A stretch of 64,000 nucleotides of DNA from Chlorocebus sabaeus (taxonomy: Eukaryota; Chordata; Mammalia; Primates; Cercopithecidae): the NCBI RefSeq assembly GCF_047675955.1, contig NC_132912.1, forward strand, positions 20,434,500 to 20,498,499, given 5' to 3'. The notes below the pieces were generated by a model. That model saw nothing but the letters and a program-made list of their open reading frames with translations, searched no databases and was not told the origin of the DNA. The position numbers were made by a program, and so were the translations under genes. Positions 1 to 12,489 of the stretch are shown here, one piece after another. Position 1 is the stretch's first letter. Each line of letters starts with the position of its first letter.

Positions 1-559
1 TAATCATAGTGCAATCATTTTGAACTGTTTGCATTATTATATGAAGGAGTTAGATATCTTGCATGAATGCTCTCTTCTGTTTAGATGTTCTCCATCACTC
101 TTGTTGTGAAATTGAAGTACGTGTAGTAAAAAACACCTTTTATGATATAAAACTTTGCAACACTTGTGAAAACAATTCAATTTAGTTTATGTGCGTGTAA
201 TATTTCTCCAAGTATCATCCAAAATTTCCTGCACACAAGGCTTTTGTCCCAATTAGGTGTTGGTCTCAGCCTAACCATCTGAGACTGTTCCGTTCAGTTG
301 CTGCCAGAATTTTACATCCAGTTGCCTCTACATTCTAACACACATTCTTTACTGTTACTGAAGCCAATTTCTACTTTATACAGAATTTTTTGCCACTGTA
401 ATTAAAATTTTTCTTCCATGAGTCAAGCCCTCTTATGAAAATGATTTCAGCTATTCATTTTGTGTATGCCTCTTTTAATGTTATTGGTCCCTGCATCTGT
501 AGTACTTTAATTGATTTATTCTCTCACCATGATGTATTCCCCAAGCCCACCAAATAAAG
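1..559. other. Unassigned AT-rich sequence
   Basis: I recognise no repeat family, gene or RNA here. Short open frames are not coding-like. Confidence 0.5.
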
Positions 560-1204
560 CAATGCACTTAAAAAAACAAAAGAAATTGCACTAAGAAAAA
601 GATCACATTCACGATAAAAAATAAGGTACCTAGAAATAGACTTAACAAGAAATATGCAAGATCTCTGTTGAGGAATGTATAAAATATTTGTGAAGGACAT
701 AAAGAATCCAAATAAGTGAAAAGATAACATGCTCATGGTTTGGAGGAAATATGAGAAAAGTGTTCATTTTCTCCAAATTACACTGTAAGTTTCATGCAGT
801 CCCAATCAAGATCTCAATAAGGTTTCTGTCAAACTTCAAATGTGCTTCTAAAATTTATACAGAAAACTTACTTACCAAGAATAGTTACCACAATTTTGAA
901 GAACAAACAAAACTATTCAGAATTAGTTTTCTGAATATCTAAAGAATTTGTATGACCCAATCAGAATAAAACATCTCAATAGAAAAAAAAATAAGCAATT
1001 GATGCAAGGGAAACTAGCATAGCCAAAGCACTTATGAAAGATTGCATCAGGAAAACTCCAGTTAAAACAACAGACTATTATGTCCTATTCATCTTTCAGG
1101 AAAAATTTAAATGTCTGACAAAACTATGTTAGCGAGAATTTGGAAAAATAGAAGCACCAATTCCTGGTGCTGGATGTATAAATGTATACAAATGCTTTGG
1201 AAAC

Positions 1205-1565
1205 TGTATTAGTTCATTTTCATGTTGCTAATAAAGACATACCCAAGATTGGGTAATTAATAAAGAAAAAGAGGTTTAATAGGCTCACAGTTCCCCGTGG
1301 CTGGGGAGACCTCACAATTATGGTAGAAGGTGAAAGGCACGTTTTACCTGGTGGCAGGCAAAGAGGGAATGAGAACCAAGCAAAAGGGGTTTCCTCTTAT
1401 GAAACCATCAGATCTTGTGAGATTTATTCACTACCATGAAAACAGTATGGGGAAACCACCCCATTATTCCATTATCTCCCACCAGGTCCCTCCCATGACA
1501 CATGGGAATTATGGGAGCCACAATTCAAGATGAGATTTGGGTAAGGGCACAGACAAATCATATCA
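1205..1565 (-). mobile_element. MaLR solo LTR (MST/THE1-type)
   Basis: The plus strand starts TGTATTAGTTC and ends CATATCA, the reverse complement of the MST/THE1 LTR ends. The body keeps the GGTAATT, GGTTTAAT and CACAATTCAAGATGAGATTTG landmarks. Flanking 5-bp sites GAAAC (1200-1204) and GAAAT (1566-1570) look like a TSD with one change. The LTR interrupts the older L1M at 560-2512. No internal region is attached, so it is a solo LTR. Confidence 0.88.
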
Positions 1566-2050
1566 GAAATCATCTTGAACAATCTAATTGTTGCAAATGC
1601 CCTTGCTCAATGATCCAGGAATCCCACTTACAGGTGCAAATCCCAAAGAAACTGGCATTCAATGAGATTCGTCCTCATTGTGTATATTAGTGAATAAATA
1701 GAAACAACCTAAATGTCCCTCCACAGGAGAACAGATAAATAAATTGTGGCATAGTTATCTAATGCAATGTTACATAACAGAAAAAATGAATAAATTGAAT
1801 CTGTGAGGATGGCATGAGTAAATCTAAAAAGTATAATGTTGGGAAGAGGATTAAAAAGCAAATTTCAGAGTATATAAATTTATCAAATTTGCATAAAATT
1901 TAAAATGTTGCACCTAGTTTCTATGCACTGTTTACACACCTAAAAATATGTTTATCAATGCAAAACCATAGATAAGAATGGTAAACATGAGGTCCTCTTA
2001 CTGGTTAACTGAGGAATGAGTGAATAATATGGATTCAAAAAGGATGATGT

Positions 2051-2360
2051 GACCGGGTGTGGTGGCTCAAGTCTGTAATCCTAGCACTTTGGGAGGCTGA
2101 GGCAGGTAGATCACCTGAGGTCAGGAGTTCACGGCCAGCCTGACCAACATGGTGAAACTCCATCTCTACTAAATACAAAAAATTAGCCAGGCATGGTGTG
2201 CATGCCTGTAATCCCAACTACTTGGGAGACTGAGGCAGGAAAATTGCTTGATCCTGGGAGGCAGAGGTTGCAGTAAGCCGAATTTGCATCATTGCGCCCC
2301 AGACTGGGAAACGAGAGTAAAACTCTGTCTCAAAAAAAATAAACAACAACAAAAAAAACA
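2051..2360 (+). mobile_element. Alu (AluS-like), full length
   Basis: Both monomers are present: head at GACCGGGTGTGGTGGCTCA, middle A-rich linker around 2175, and a tail of A with AAC repeats from about 2332. CpG positions are mostly decayed. It was inserted into the 3' part of the L1M at 560-2512. Confidence 0.9.
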
Positions 2361-2418
2361 GAACAGTGATGAGGGCCTCAACCGTATTTGAAATCTTGTT
2401 TCTGTGTTTAAAATGTCT

Positions 2419-2443
2419 TACACTCAATGCAGCATTGAGTGTA
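2419..2443. repeat. Perfect short inverted repeat
   Basis: Arms 2419-2429 and 2433-2443 (TACACTCAATG / CATTGAGTGTA) are perfect 11-bp complements around a 3-base CAG loop. It lies in the 3' end of an old L1M, so a chance or mutational origin is most likely. Confidence 0.8.
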
Positions 2444-2512
2444 GATTTGATAGAATTTTTCAATATATTTTATAGGTTGTTTTCTGGATGTCTGATATAC
2501 TTCACAATAAAA

Positions 2513-3467
2513 ATTGAAATAATTTTGTTTCCTGCTTTTCCACGTAATCGTACGTTGTAATTTTTTTGTATAACAGAGTAATCTTAATACAACTCTTAAA
2601 TTTTCCCTGGTGTTTCACTGGCTGAATACTAAACCTTTCTCCTTTAGTTGGACAACTTTCAACTTTCCAATTGGTTTCAATTTTTCAGTATGATAACACT
2701 TCAATCAAATCTTTTCAAAAAGGGCATTTTACAGTTTTTTAAAAGCTGAGTATGAAATGGAGCACTTGAAAAGAGATGAACATGGCAATTGAGAAGAAAA
2801 GACAAGAGAAAAATTTTTCTTTTTAGTTGAAAGTTTAAAATCACCAATCAACTATTGGAAATAATTTGTAGACATATCCAAAGAAAAGGTAAATAAGGAA
2901 CATTTAATTATCCTACGAGGAAGCATATAATTTTACAAAGAAATATTAGAGACAAACCACAGCTACATGCAAGTCACTGAATCACAACACAAGATTTCAT
3001 GTTGTTCATATTTAAAGACTATGTTTTCGATTGTTTATCAACCATGTACTCAGCTTTTCCATTGTACATATGCCAACAGTCTCTTCCTAAGTAAAACTGG
3101 GCATATGGAACCTTTCAGCTCTAAAGTTTGGCCTTTCAAGTTCTCCAAATATAAAAATAGCCAAAGAACGCAGTTAAAATGGGGAAAAAAATATTTTCCA
3201 TTCATGCATTGCTCTCAATTATATGTTCCAGAAAAAAATAACCTTCAGGATGAGAAAAAGCATGAAAAATTTCAACCTCAAATCTAAAGATCAATACTTG
3301 TGAAAGTAAAATGCAAGGAAATATGGTGAGGGCTAACAATTATCCATGAACTCTTCTATTTATTTCCTAGTCTTATTATCTGCCTTTACTCTCAGAGACA
3401 CAACAGACACTAAATATTTTCCCTCTACAAAATTAGTTTTAATTCTGCAAAAATCTGGGAAGGAGAA
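2513..3467. other. Unassigned AT-rich sequence
   Basis: No repeat family, conserved-looking coding frame or RNA gene recognised. A 106-codon open frame at 2967-3287 has no recognisable domain. Confidence 0.5.
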
Positions 3468-3640
3468 CGGATTGCAGAGTCAGACTTTAGTTTGAGTTCA
3501 ATTTTTGCCATTTTATGTTCTATAAACTCAAAAAAACCTAAATATTTCTGAATTTCACTTTCTCCCATCTCTAAAGTTAGAAGATGACTACTTTTATCTT
3601 GCTTTAAGTATTATTTGAAATAAAGTGTGGTATAAAAAAT
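3468..3640 (+). mobile_element. MIR (tRNA-derived SINE) remnant
   Basis: The order of landmarks fits MIR: GCAGAGTCAGACTTTAG, then a degenerate core, then TCACTTTCTCCCATCTC followed by an AAAGTTAGAAGATGA stretch like the MIR 3' half. It is strongly diverged, so the ends are approximate. Confidence 0.6.
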
Positions 3641-3888
3641 TAAGTATTAATTAACAATCATGTCACTGTTTCTCTACGGATTTAGCAAGCTGTGTGAAAG
3701 CTGTCTAGCCTGCAAACGCCTGTCAAAAGGTGTTTGTCTTTTTCCCCTTTCTCTTGGAAAACAAAAAGACATAAAATTATCATCTGCAAAAGCTGTAGTA
3801 GTTATGCTACTATGGTATATGCCATTGCTTTATGGAGCAACTCATTAGTTTTCTTTAAAAAATTGCAATGATAGCCTGAATAAAGGAA

Positions 3889-4280
3889 ATAAAGAAAAGT
3901 GGTACATATACACCATGGAATATTATGCAGCCGTAAAAAAAGAATGAGAATATGTTCTTTTCAGGGACATAGATGGAGCCAGAGGCTATTATCCTTAGCA
4001 AACTAACACAGGAACAAAAAACCAAACACCACATCTTTTTACTTATAAGTGGGAGCTAAATGAAGGGAACACATGGACACATAGGGGGGAACAACACACA
4101 CTGGGGCCTACTGGAGGGTAGACGGTAGGAGGAGGGAGAGGATCAGGAAAAGTAACTAATTGCTACTAGGCTTAATACCTGGGTGACAAAATAATCTGTA
4201 TAACAAACCCCAATGACATAAGTTTACCTATGTAACAAACCTGCACTTGTACTCCTGAACTTAAAATAAAAGTTAAAAAA
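3889..4280 (+). mobile_element. L1 3' end (primate L1P-type), 5'-truncated
   Basis: It begins in the ORF2 C-terminal region (GGTACATATACACCATGGAA) and runs through GTGGGAGCTAAATGA, a GA-rich 3'UTR (about 4110-4145), TAACAAACCTGCAC and a short A-rich tail (AAAATAAAAGTTAAAAAA). Only about 390 bp of the 3' end was copied, the usual 5' truncation of target-primed reverse transcription. Confidence 0.9.
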
Positions 4281-4375
4281 CTTACAGTTGATACCAGTGC
4301 TTCACATAGCTCTTTAAATTTATTTGCTCTGAGAGGAGTACAGAATAGCACCTTCATCAGAATAAGCTGCGATGG

Positions 4376-4465
4376 TTATTAAAAATGCTAATTAATGGCT
4401 CACCATAGATCAACAACATTAAGCTCTCTGGGAATGTGGCCTAGGGACATGTATTTTAAAACAAT
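4376..4465 (-). mobile_element. MER5-type hAT-Charlie MITE fragment
   Basis: GTTATTAAAAATGC, CTCTCTGGGAATGTGG and CATGTATTTTAAAACAA follow the order of the MER5A/B antisense consensus (TTAAAAATGC ... CTGGGG ... TGTATTTTAA). No terminal inverted repeats remain. Confidence 0.5.
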
Positions 4466-5040
4466 TGCCTGTTTGTTTGTTTTTTTTTTCCTGGCACGCA
4501 GTGGCATTTGAAAAAAATGCTCCTTCAATGTTTAGGTGAATATGGTCAACAACAACAGGGTTACTACAGATGTCTCCCTGTGCTGCACTGGGAATATTAC
4601 TACTATTCTATTGCAGACATGAAAGATTAAAGGTTTCTGTGGTAAGTCTTTTATAAAATACTGCCATGTATTCTCTGGGGAAAAAAAAAAAAATGTGCCT
4701 GGCATAGAACACTCAGCCGCATGAATACTTAATAAATTACCAAGAAATGCCTAAACATTCCACATACCAGAATAAAGCTTGTGCTTAGAAAGTCTTGCAT
4801 TCAGCATGCTGCTTCGTGCAGATTCATGGTTGATTACACCTCGTAGGGGTGGTTTCCATTTTCAGAGCAGGCCTAGCCAATTATCTCATCAAGAGTCCAG
4901 GTCACATGTCACAACACTGAAGGGAAATACCTTTGGAAAGGTTTATTCAGAAAGGTTTATTCCAACAAGCAGAATCCATACTCACTGAACACTGCTGGGC
5001 TTCACTTCCCACAGGTGAAGGGCAGGTTTGGGAACTCTTC
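4466..5040. other. Unassigned sequence with short homopolymers
   Basis: Contains a T run near 4480-4490 and an A run near 4681-4693. No family or gene recognised. Confidence 0.5.
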
Positions 5041-5051
5041 GTTAAGATTTT

Positions 5052-5349
5052 TTTTTATTCTTACAGACAGGGTTGCTCTGTCACCCAGGCTATATAGTCC
5101 GGTGGTGTGGTCATAGCTCACTGCAGCCTCTATCTCCTGGGCTCAAGCCATCCTCCCACCTCAGCTTCCCGAGTAGCTGGAACCATAGGTGTGCACCACC
5201 AAGCCTGGCTAACGCATATTACTTTCTGTAAAGTTTGGGTCTCACTGTGTTGCCAGGCTGGTCTCAAACTTCTGGCCTCAAGTGATCCTCCCCTCTCAGC
5301 CTCCCAAAGTGCTGGGATTACAGCCATGAGCCACTGTGCCCAGTCCTTT
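5052..5349 (-). mobile_element. Alu (AluJ-like), with preserved TSD
   Basis: Reverse-complement Alu with J-type features (CTCACTGCAGCCTCTATCTC, CTGGGCTCAAGCCATCCTCC, no CG-rich left arm). The TSD GTTAAGATTTT is at 5041-5051 and 5350-5360. An old Alu with an exact 11-bp TSD is well supported. Confidence 0.92.
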
Positions 5350-5447
5350 GTTAAGATTTTTATATGCTTTGTACTAAAGTAATACGTGTAACCACTTTTA
5401 AGGACAAAGAAGGAAGTAACTGACTCCAGTAAGATTTTAAGTGTCAG

Positions 5448-5767
5448 GCTGGGTGCAGTGGCTCACGCTTGTAATCCCAATACTTTGGGAGGCCGAGGTG
5501 GGTGGATCATTTGAGGCCAGGAGTTTGAGACCAGTGTGGTCAACATGATGAAAACCTGTATCTATTAAAAATAAAATAAAATAAAACAAAACAAGCCATG
5601 TGCTTGTAATCTTAGCTACTCAGGAGGCTGAGGCATGAGAATTGCTTGAACCTGGGAGGAGGAGGTTGCAATGAGCCAAGATGACACCATTGCACTCCAG
5701 CCTGGGCAACACAGCAAGACTTTGCCTCAAAAGACAAACAAAACACAAAGTAAAAAATAAAAAAAGA
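5448..5767 (+). mobile_element. Alu (old AluS/J-like)
   Basis: Head at GGCTGGGTGCAGTGGCTCAC. The middle linker is expanded to AAATAAAATAAAATAAAAC-type sequence at about 5566-5592. The right arm ends GACTTTGCCTC before a mixed A-rich tail. No convincing TSD was found. Confidence 0.88.
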
Positions 5768-6770
<1,003 letters not shown>

Positions 6771-6949
6771 GAGATAAGCAATTTGAAACAAGGCTGTTCT
6801 TTAAGCAAGGAGTCTGGTTGAGCTTAACTGGGGTCCTATGTGAAGGAAAAGGCCCAGCTGGTGAGGATTGGGGGTTACCATCCAAGCATGTACAAATTGT
6901 CAGGTTGACAGAGTCATTCAAAACTTCATGAGTAGGGAAATCATACAGA

Positions 6950-7250
6950 AGAGTGCAGTGAAAACATCCTAGTCCAGGCTAGTTCAATAATCCAAGCAAA
7001 AAGAAATGAAGAGACACCAGTGAGATTAGGAAACGCAGGAAGAGAAAGGCAAATGCTGTTGCCACTTTCAGGACTACGCAAATCAGGAGACGGGCTGAAT
7101 TGGAGATCCCAGCGAGTCGTAAACGGGAACAAGTCTAGAAGACACGTGAGACACAAACCTAGGAGTGAGGTGGAAAGAAGGGGGAGGCAGACAAGGTTAG
7201 AGATAGCAATTTGGGAGTTACTGATCAGCACGTGGGAGTTTCTACTGCTC
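6950..7250 (-). mobile_element. L2 LINE remnant
   Basis: AGGCTAGTTCAATAATCCA and TTTGGGAGTTACTGATCAGC match the order of L2 ORF2 text read on the minus strand (the 'TTGCAATAATCCAGGC ... TTGGGAGTCATCAGC' landmarks). Highly diverged; edges approximate. Confidence 0.45.
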
Positions 7251-7384
7251 AGTGCCAGGTGTTTTTCTCAGCTCAAGACTGATATTCAGCTTTTCTTTCC
7301 TCTATGAGCAGTCTCCCGAGGACTCAGCCTTTATTTCTCCTGTTCTTTCCTATACAGTGCTTTTCCTTCCCCTGTCTTACCTGC

Positions 7385-7731
7385 TGATATGATTTGGCTG
7401 TGTCCCCACCCAAATCTCATCTTGAATTGTAGTCCCATAATTCCCACACGTTGTGGGAGGGACCCAGTGAGAGATAATTTGAATAATGGAGGCGGTTTCA
7501 CTGTTCTTGTGGTAGTGAGTAAGTCTCATGAGATCGGACGGTTTTATCAGGGATTTCTGCTTTTACATCTTCCTCATTTTCTCTTGCCACCGCCATGTAA
7601 GAAGTGCCTTTCACTGAGCACCATGATTCTGAGGCCTCCCCAGCCGTATGGAACTGTAAGTCCAATTAAACCTCTTTTTCTTTCAGGTCTCAGGTCTGTC
7701 TTTATCAGCAGCAAGAAAATTAATTAATACA
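7385..7731 (+). mobile_element. MaLR solo LTR (MST/THE1-type) with perfect TSD
   Basis: Starts TGATATGATTTGGCTGTGTC and ends TTAATTAATACA, both MST/THE1 LTR ends. The AATTAAACCTCTTTTTCTTT block holds the usual polyadenylation-type region. The 5-bp TSD CCTGC is exact (7380-7384 and 7732-7736). No internal sequence follows, so it is a solo LTR left by LTR-LTR recombination. Confidence 0.95.
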
Positions 7732-9159
7732 CCTGCCTTCCCTACTCTGTAGCCTACTGAGGAGTAGAATCTAGTCTCTACACATTCACACATTCTCACA
7801 TCCTTTTTCTTGCCTCTGTGTTTTAAGATTTTCTTAACAAATTTTTACAGGAAAGAAGACACAGCCTAAAGAGGCTCAAAGTCTTTTGAGCTCTTGCTGT
7901 GAAGATTCCTGGTGTATAATTTCTGATGACCTCCAAGAAGGTAAATGAGAAGCTTCTAGGAGCCTTCATCCTTCCTCACTTTTTTACTGAGCTTTGGTTC
8001 ACAATATCCTCTTCCTCCCAGCCTTATTAAAGACTATCGTCCCCTCTCCTTAGCATCCAGGTGCAATCCAGGCTGGAGATGTTGGCAACTGGAATTCCTC
8101 CAGACCATCAGGATCTGTGTCCTGTTACAAAAAGTTCCTTCTGTGACCCCTCCTCCCAGAAACACCTGTCTCACCATCATGGTCTTACCTGCAGAATCAA
8201 GTGGTCTCTTCCCATAAGAGACTGCAGGTTTAATTCCTGAATTCTCCAAAATGTCCAAAGCAAACACGGAACTGCTAGATTTAAACTTTCTTAGCTTTTC
8301 CCAAGTTAAATTATTGCCATATACTAACCACACCCTGTGGCTAAACTCAGAGAGCAGAACTGTATTTCAGTGTTTCCCCCTATAAAATTATTGTTTGACT
8401 AATATTCCTCCTGTTAAGTTAAATAAATAATGACAGTTTTGTAAAGAATTTAGATGTTATTTTCCATCTTTGTGGAATGAAGGCTCAGTGTGCACTGAAT
8501 CTTCTTACAAATCTCTTAACTTTCTTAAACATTGTGCTTGTTTGCGGTTCTCCCAATAACAACCACATCATTTCCTGAACATTCCCAGGGTGAACTCAGT
8601 GCAGATTCTTCAGATTTTCGGGAAAATGTGGATTGGTAGAAAAAAACAAAAGTGACCACGGTTTTCAATTTTTTTTTTTTTCTATATTCTTCCCCACTGA
8701 CATACTGTACTGTTTAAAAGTGTTCTATTACACTTTATATTGAGATGCTAAGCATAAAAAATTTCCTTAGATATGTTCCTATGACATTTCATCCATTTCC
8801 AATACAGCATGTGGCTAAGTAAGATGTAGTGGATGTCAAGACTAATAGATTTATTTTATGCAAAAATATATAATCTAATAGCCTTCTTTATTAGAAGTGA
8901 CTTATAAAACAGACATTTATGCAGTGATGTGCGGTTTCTGTGTTTAACATTTAAAATTATTAAATGGGCTTGGCTTATACTTTGTATGGAAGTTTAAAAG
9001 GTTGTCAGGAGTTAGAGATGAAGGGAATTTGAGGCTTTATTACCACACTGGTGTTTTGGACACAAGGCTAAAATACACAAAGATCAGGGCCCAAATAAAC
9101 TGAGGACTGGCCGTAGAGTAAGTCTGAGGAACTTCTGTGTGAGTGATAGGCACGTAAGT
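7732..9159. other. Unassigned sequence
   Basis: No family recognised over about 1.4 kb. A 99-codon minus-strand frame (8034-8333) with a GT after CTGCAG was considered as an exon and not accepted (see rejected items). A T run lies at about 8670-8681. Confidence 0.45.
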
Positions 9160-9285
9160 CTTTGGATATCAATGCCCTGTCCTATAAAACTAAAGCATCT
9201 CAGTGGTTGTTTTGAGTCTCAAATGAAATAATGAAACTGGATGTGTTTTTGTAAACTGTGCCACACTAGGTGAAAAGCTAAGGTC
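9160..9285 (+). mobile_element. MIR remnant
   Basis: CCTATAAAACTAAAGCATCT, GGTTGTTTTGAGTCTCAAAT and TGTAAACTGTGCCACA follow the MIR 3' half order (TCTGTAAAATG ... GTTGTTGTGAGGATTAAATG ... AGCACAGTGCC). Diverged. Confidence 0.5.
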
Positions 9286-9408
9286 ATTCTGCTCTGTGGT
9301 TAGTAGTTCAGTTCTCTTAATGTGTAAGGCTTGGGTCTCCAGATTCTTGGCCGATAATGCCAACTATTCAACTATTTTCATCCAAGGACTTAAATAAGAA
9401 ATACCATC

Positions 9409-9770
9409 TGTATTAGTCTATTCTTATGCTGCTAATAAAGATGTACAAAAGACTGAGTAATTTATAAAGGAGAGTTTTAATGGACTCACAGTTCCACATA
9501 GCTGGGGAGGCCTCACAATCATTGCAGAAGGCAAGGAAAAGCAAAGCCATGTTTTACATAGTCACAGGCAGTAGAGTTTGTGCAGGGGAACTTCCATTTA
9601 TAAAACCATCAGAGCTCATGAGACTTATTCACTATCACAAGAACAACATTGGAAAGACCTGCCCCTCATGATTTAACTACCTCCCACCAGGTCTGTTCCA
9701 AGACACATAGGAATTATGGGAGCTACAATTCAAGATGAGATTTGGGTGGGGACATAGCCAAACCATATCA
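9409..9770 (-). mobile_element. MaLR solo LTR (MST/THE1-type) with perfect TSD
   Basis: Starts TGTATTAGTCTATTC and ends AAACCATATCA on the plus strand. The exact 5-bp TSD CCATC is at 9404-9408 and 9771-9775. Most landmarks of the LTR are kept. An Alu right-arm piece lies directly downstream. Confidence 0.95.
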
Positions 9771-9773
9771 CCA

Positions 9774-9906
9774 TCTCAGCTTTTTGGGAGGCCAAGATGG
9801 GAGGATCACTTGAGTCAAGGAGTTTGGGGTTACAGTGAACTATGATTGGGACACTGTACCCCAGCCTGGGAAACAAAGCAAGACCCCAACTCAAAAAAAG
9901 AAATAT
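9774..9906 (+). mobile_element. Alu right monomer (FRAM or AluJ half)
   Basis: A single right-arm-like unit starts around CTCAGCTTTTTGGGAGGC and passes through GGATCACTTGAGTC, CAGTGAACTATGATT and CCCAGCCTGGGAAACAAAGC to an A-rich end. No left arm lies upstream, so it is either a free right monomer or an Alu whose left arm was lost. The MST LTR at 9409-9770 sits at its left edge. Confidence 0.8.
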
Positions 9907-10434
9907 TAATGTTTTGGAGTACCACCCAGGTCAGGCCTTCAGGCTCCAGGTGCCCATTCCCCCAACTGCTGTGAGTGTTGGCTACTGAGAGCTCATAGCT
10001 GAGTTCCTTTCCAGCAAATGCCCACATCAGAAGGAAACAGCCTTCCCTGGAACTGTCTGCTTCTAAAGATCAGTTGATGTAAGAATACATGGGCCCAGCT
10101 TTCTGTCTCCACTGAGGATAATTTTGAAGAGTCTTCCGAGATTTCATTTTCTGCTGGGATAGTAGAGGCCCCGTTTGCAAAGGCCTCATAGTTCTCAGTT
10201 ACCCTCTGTCCAATCCTGCTTCCCCTGCCTCCTTACCGGGCTATTCCCAGGTGTACTGCCTAAAAAATTCTTCTTCAGGCAAATCTCCATTTCAGGAATT
10301 GGTGTCACTTAAAAGCTCTCCAGATAACTGCCATCTATCAAACACGGAAGATCACTAGTTTAATCTCTGCATCAGGCAATATTGTTTCTAACATTGAATG
10401 GCAGTGTGCCAGAAATTAAAGTGTAACATTTCCG
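9907..10434. other. Unassigned sequence
   Basis: Nothing recognised. Confidence 0.45.
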
Positions 10435-10555
10435 ATCTCTGTTCATCTGTCAGATTGGAATAACTCCCTTATGGAGTATTTGTTATAAGACATACATAAT
10501 GTGATAATACAGTGTCTACAGCATTGTGAAAACTCAATAAATATTGGTTTTACTA
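10435..10555 (+). mobile_element. MIR 3' half
   Basis: TTCATCTGTCAGATTGGAAT, a degenerate centre, GTGTCTACAGCATTGTGAAA and CTCAATAAATATTGG give the MIR order down to its 3' end (CTCAATAAATG). Confidence 0.65.
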
Positions 10556-10703
10556 TTTTTATGGGAAACCAGAAAAAAGAGTAAAGGTTACAGTTCCATG
10601 TGATTGGGACTATATTAGATGTTCTCTAATGAAATCTTCAGACAAGTGATAGTACTAATAATAACGTGTAATTCTAGAGAGATTTAAGAGTAATTTATTT
10701 GGG

Positions 10704-11132
10704 TGTTGATATAGCTTGGCTATTTTTTCCTTGAAATTTCAGGTTGAAATGTGATTCTTAATGTTAGAGGTGAGGTCCAATGGGAGCTGTTTGGGTTACA
10801 GCAGGGGATTCCTCATGAATGGCTTGGTGCCCTTCTCACAGAAGGGAGTGAATTCTCACTATTAGTTTCCAAGAGTACTGGTTGTTGGAAAGAGCCTGGC
10901 ACCTCCTCTACTCCCTCTCTATTGCTGCTTCTCCCTCCATGTGATCTGCCCATGCTCACTTCCCTTTGCCTTCTGCCATGCGTAAAAGCTTCTTGAGGTC
11001 CTCATCAGAAGCAGATGCCAGCACCATGCTTCTAGTACTTGCCTGCAGAACTGCGAGCCAAATAAACCTCTTTTCCTGGTAAGTTATCCAGCCTTAGGCA
11101 TTCCTTTATAACAATGCAAACAGACTAAAACA
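10704..11132 (+). mobile_element. MaLR LTR (MSTD/MLT1A-type)
   Basis: Starts TGTTGATATAGCTTGGCTAT. It contains CCTCATGAATGGCTTGGTGC, AGAGCCTGGCACCTCC and CCAAATAAACCTCTTTTC, and ends GACTAAAACA. These are MaLR LTR landmarks; the AATAAA lies at about 11060. No exact TSD seen. Confidence 0.88.
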
Positions 11133-11314
11133 GATAGCAACCAAGAAAAGGGGCAGAGTATTATACAAAATGTAGGAGTCATTTTATATTTACAGTGGAG
11201 ATATTTATGTAGGAAACACACCCACACCTACATGAAATTTATTGTTAAATAATGTTTGAAAAAATTCTGGCTGAAGTGTATGACTAACATGATAGCATAA
11301 AATATTTGTTGTCA

Positions 11315-11615
11315 GCTGGGCGCGGTGGCTCATGCCTGTAATCCCAGCACTTTGGGAGGCCGAGACAGGCGAATCACGAGGTCAGGAGATCGAGACCATC
11401 CTGGCTAACACAGTGAAACCCCATCTCTACTAAAAATACATTAAAAAAAATTAGCCGGGCGCAGTGGTGGACGCCTGTAGTCCCAGATACACAGGAGGCT
11501 GAGGTAGGAGAATGGCATGAACCCGGGAAGCGGAGCTTGCAGTGAGTGAAGATCATGCCACTGCACTCCAGCCTGGGCGACAAAGCAAGACTCCATCTCA
11601 AAAAACAAAAAAAAA
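11315..11615 (+). mobile_element. AluY-like element with TSD
   Basis: Y-type left arm (ATCACGAGGTCAGGAGATCG, CATCCTGGCTAACACAGTGA) and right arm with GGCATGAACCCGGGAAGCGG. The TSD TTGTTGTCA is exact at 11306-11314 and 11616-11624. It lacks the 'ATCTGGCCACTGC' motif of the AluY at 47135. Confidence 0.94.
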
Positions 11616-11624
11616 TTGTTGTCA

Positions 11625-12489
11625 ATTGGTACAAGTCACAAGATAATTAAAAGGTCAAAAAGAGTAACTGGAAGGGTGAAGCAAAGCTTTGGGGGGGAAT
11701 TGTTATCTATTATTTACGTAGAATTTTAAAAATCACTACTGTTTTACAGAAAATGGTGACCAGCTTGTCTCATTTCAATAAGAAGAAAAGAATCGAAGTC
11801 CTAGATTTACACTGGAAGGTAGGATTTATATAGGGACGCTATTAACATTTTCATTTTCCTGCTCAAACACCTTTTAACAAGGGTCATAGTACTCTTACTC
11901 TACATGAAACAAATAGTCACCACAAGAAGCTGTTGAATTTTCCAAAGAAAAATAATAAGAAAGAAATTATCCAAAGAAAAAATAATTTCTTTATCTTAAG
12001 TAGGATTGATGGGGCAGGACACTGTCAGGACTAATAAAGCATCATTATCCACTGTATCATCCCATAATCCAAATCAGTTTAAAGTCTTTAAAGTGCCTGA
12101 TTCAGAATTTTTCCCCTTGTAATGGTTTGAAAAATTACCATCCAACACTACAATCAGAGAAGAGCTGAAATATCAGAACTGGATTATTTGCACTAATGAT
12201 CGTCTTTAGTTTAAAAAAGAAATCAGGTAGACCAACTACTAATTGGTAAATCAACTAATTAGTAAACCAACTAATTTTCATACTGCTTCCAAATTTCATT
12301 TATCGGTATAACTCAGTATTTCAGAACTTTGTGATACAAAATAAGATTGCAGTTAATACTTTTGTAACTTAAAAATTGTTTTTAAATACTTCAGATTGAC
12401 AAGTAATGAAGGCTCTTACTCATAACACCTTATTGTACAAATCCTTGATATTTGTCACATTTATCTCTGATTATTTTAAGGCATAAAAT
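11625..12489. other. Unassigned sequence
   Basis: No family recognised. A near-repeat of CAACTAATTRGTAAA-type text at about 12237-12272 looks like a local duplication. An exon-like AG...GT stretch at about 11750-11820 was not accepted. Confidence 0.45.

Larger units (their letters stand above)
560..2512 (+). mobile_element. Old L1 (L1M-type) ORF2 3' part and 3'UTR, split by two later insertions
   Basis: Text typical of L1 ORF2 runs from the TAGAAATAGACTTAACAAG region at about 631 to about 1204. It resumes at 1566-2050 and closes at 2366-2512 with the common L1 3' motif TTCACAATAAAAA. The interruptions are an MST-type LTR (1205-1565) and an Alu (2051-2360). Many stops and indels make it non-functional. 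The family is ancient L1M; the exact subfamily cannot be told by eye. Confidence 0.65.

Noticed and set aside
8034..8333. 99-codon minus-strand open frame with a GT after CTGCAG, resembling an exon end
   Set aside because: No recognisable domain, no acceptor or partner exon seen, and the length is within chance for a moderately GC stretch.
11750..11820. TTTTACAG ... GGTAGG exon-like arrangement on the plus strand
   Set aside because: Short, with no known protein or partner exons; AG/GT pairs at this spacing are common by chance.
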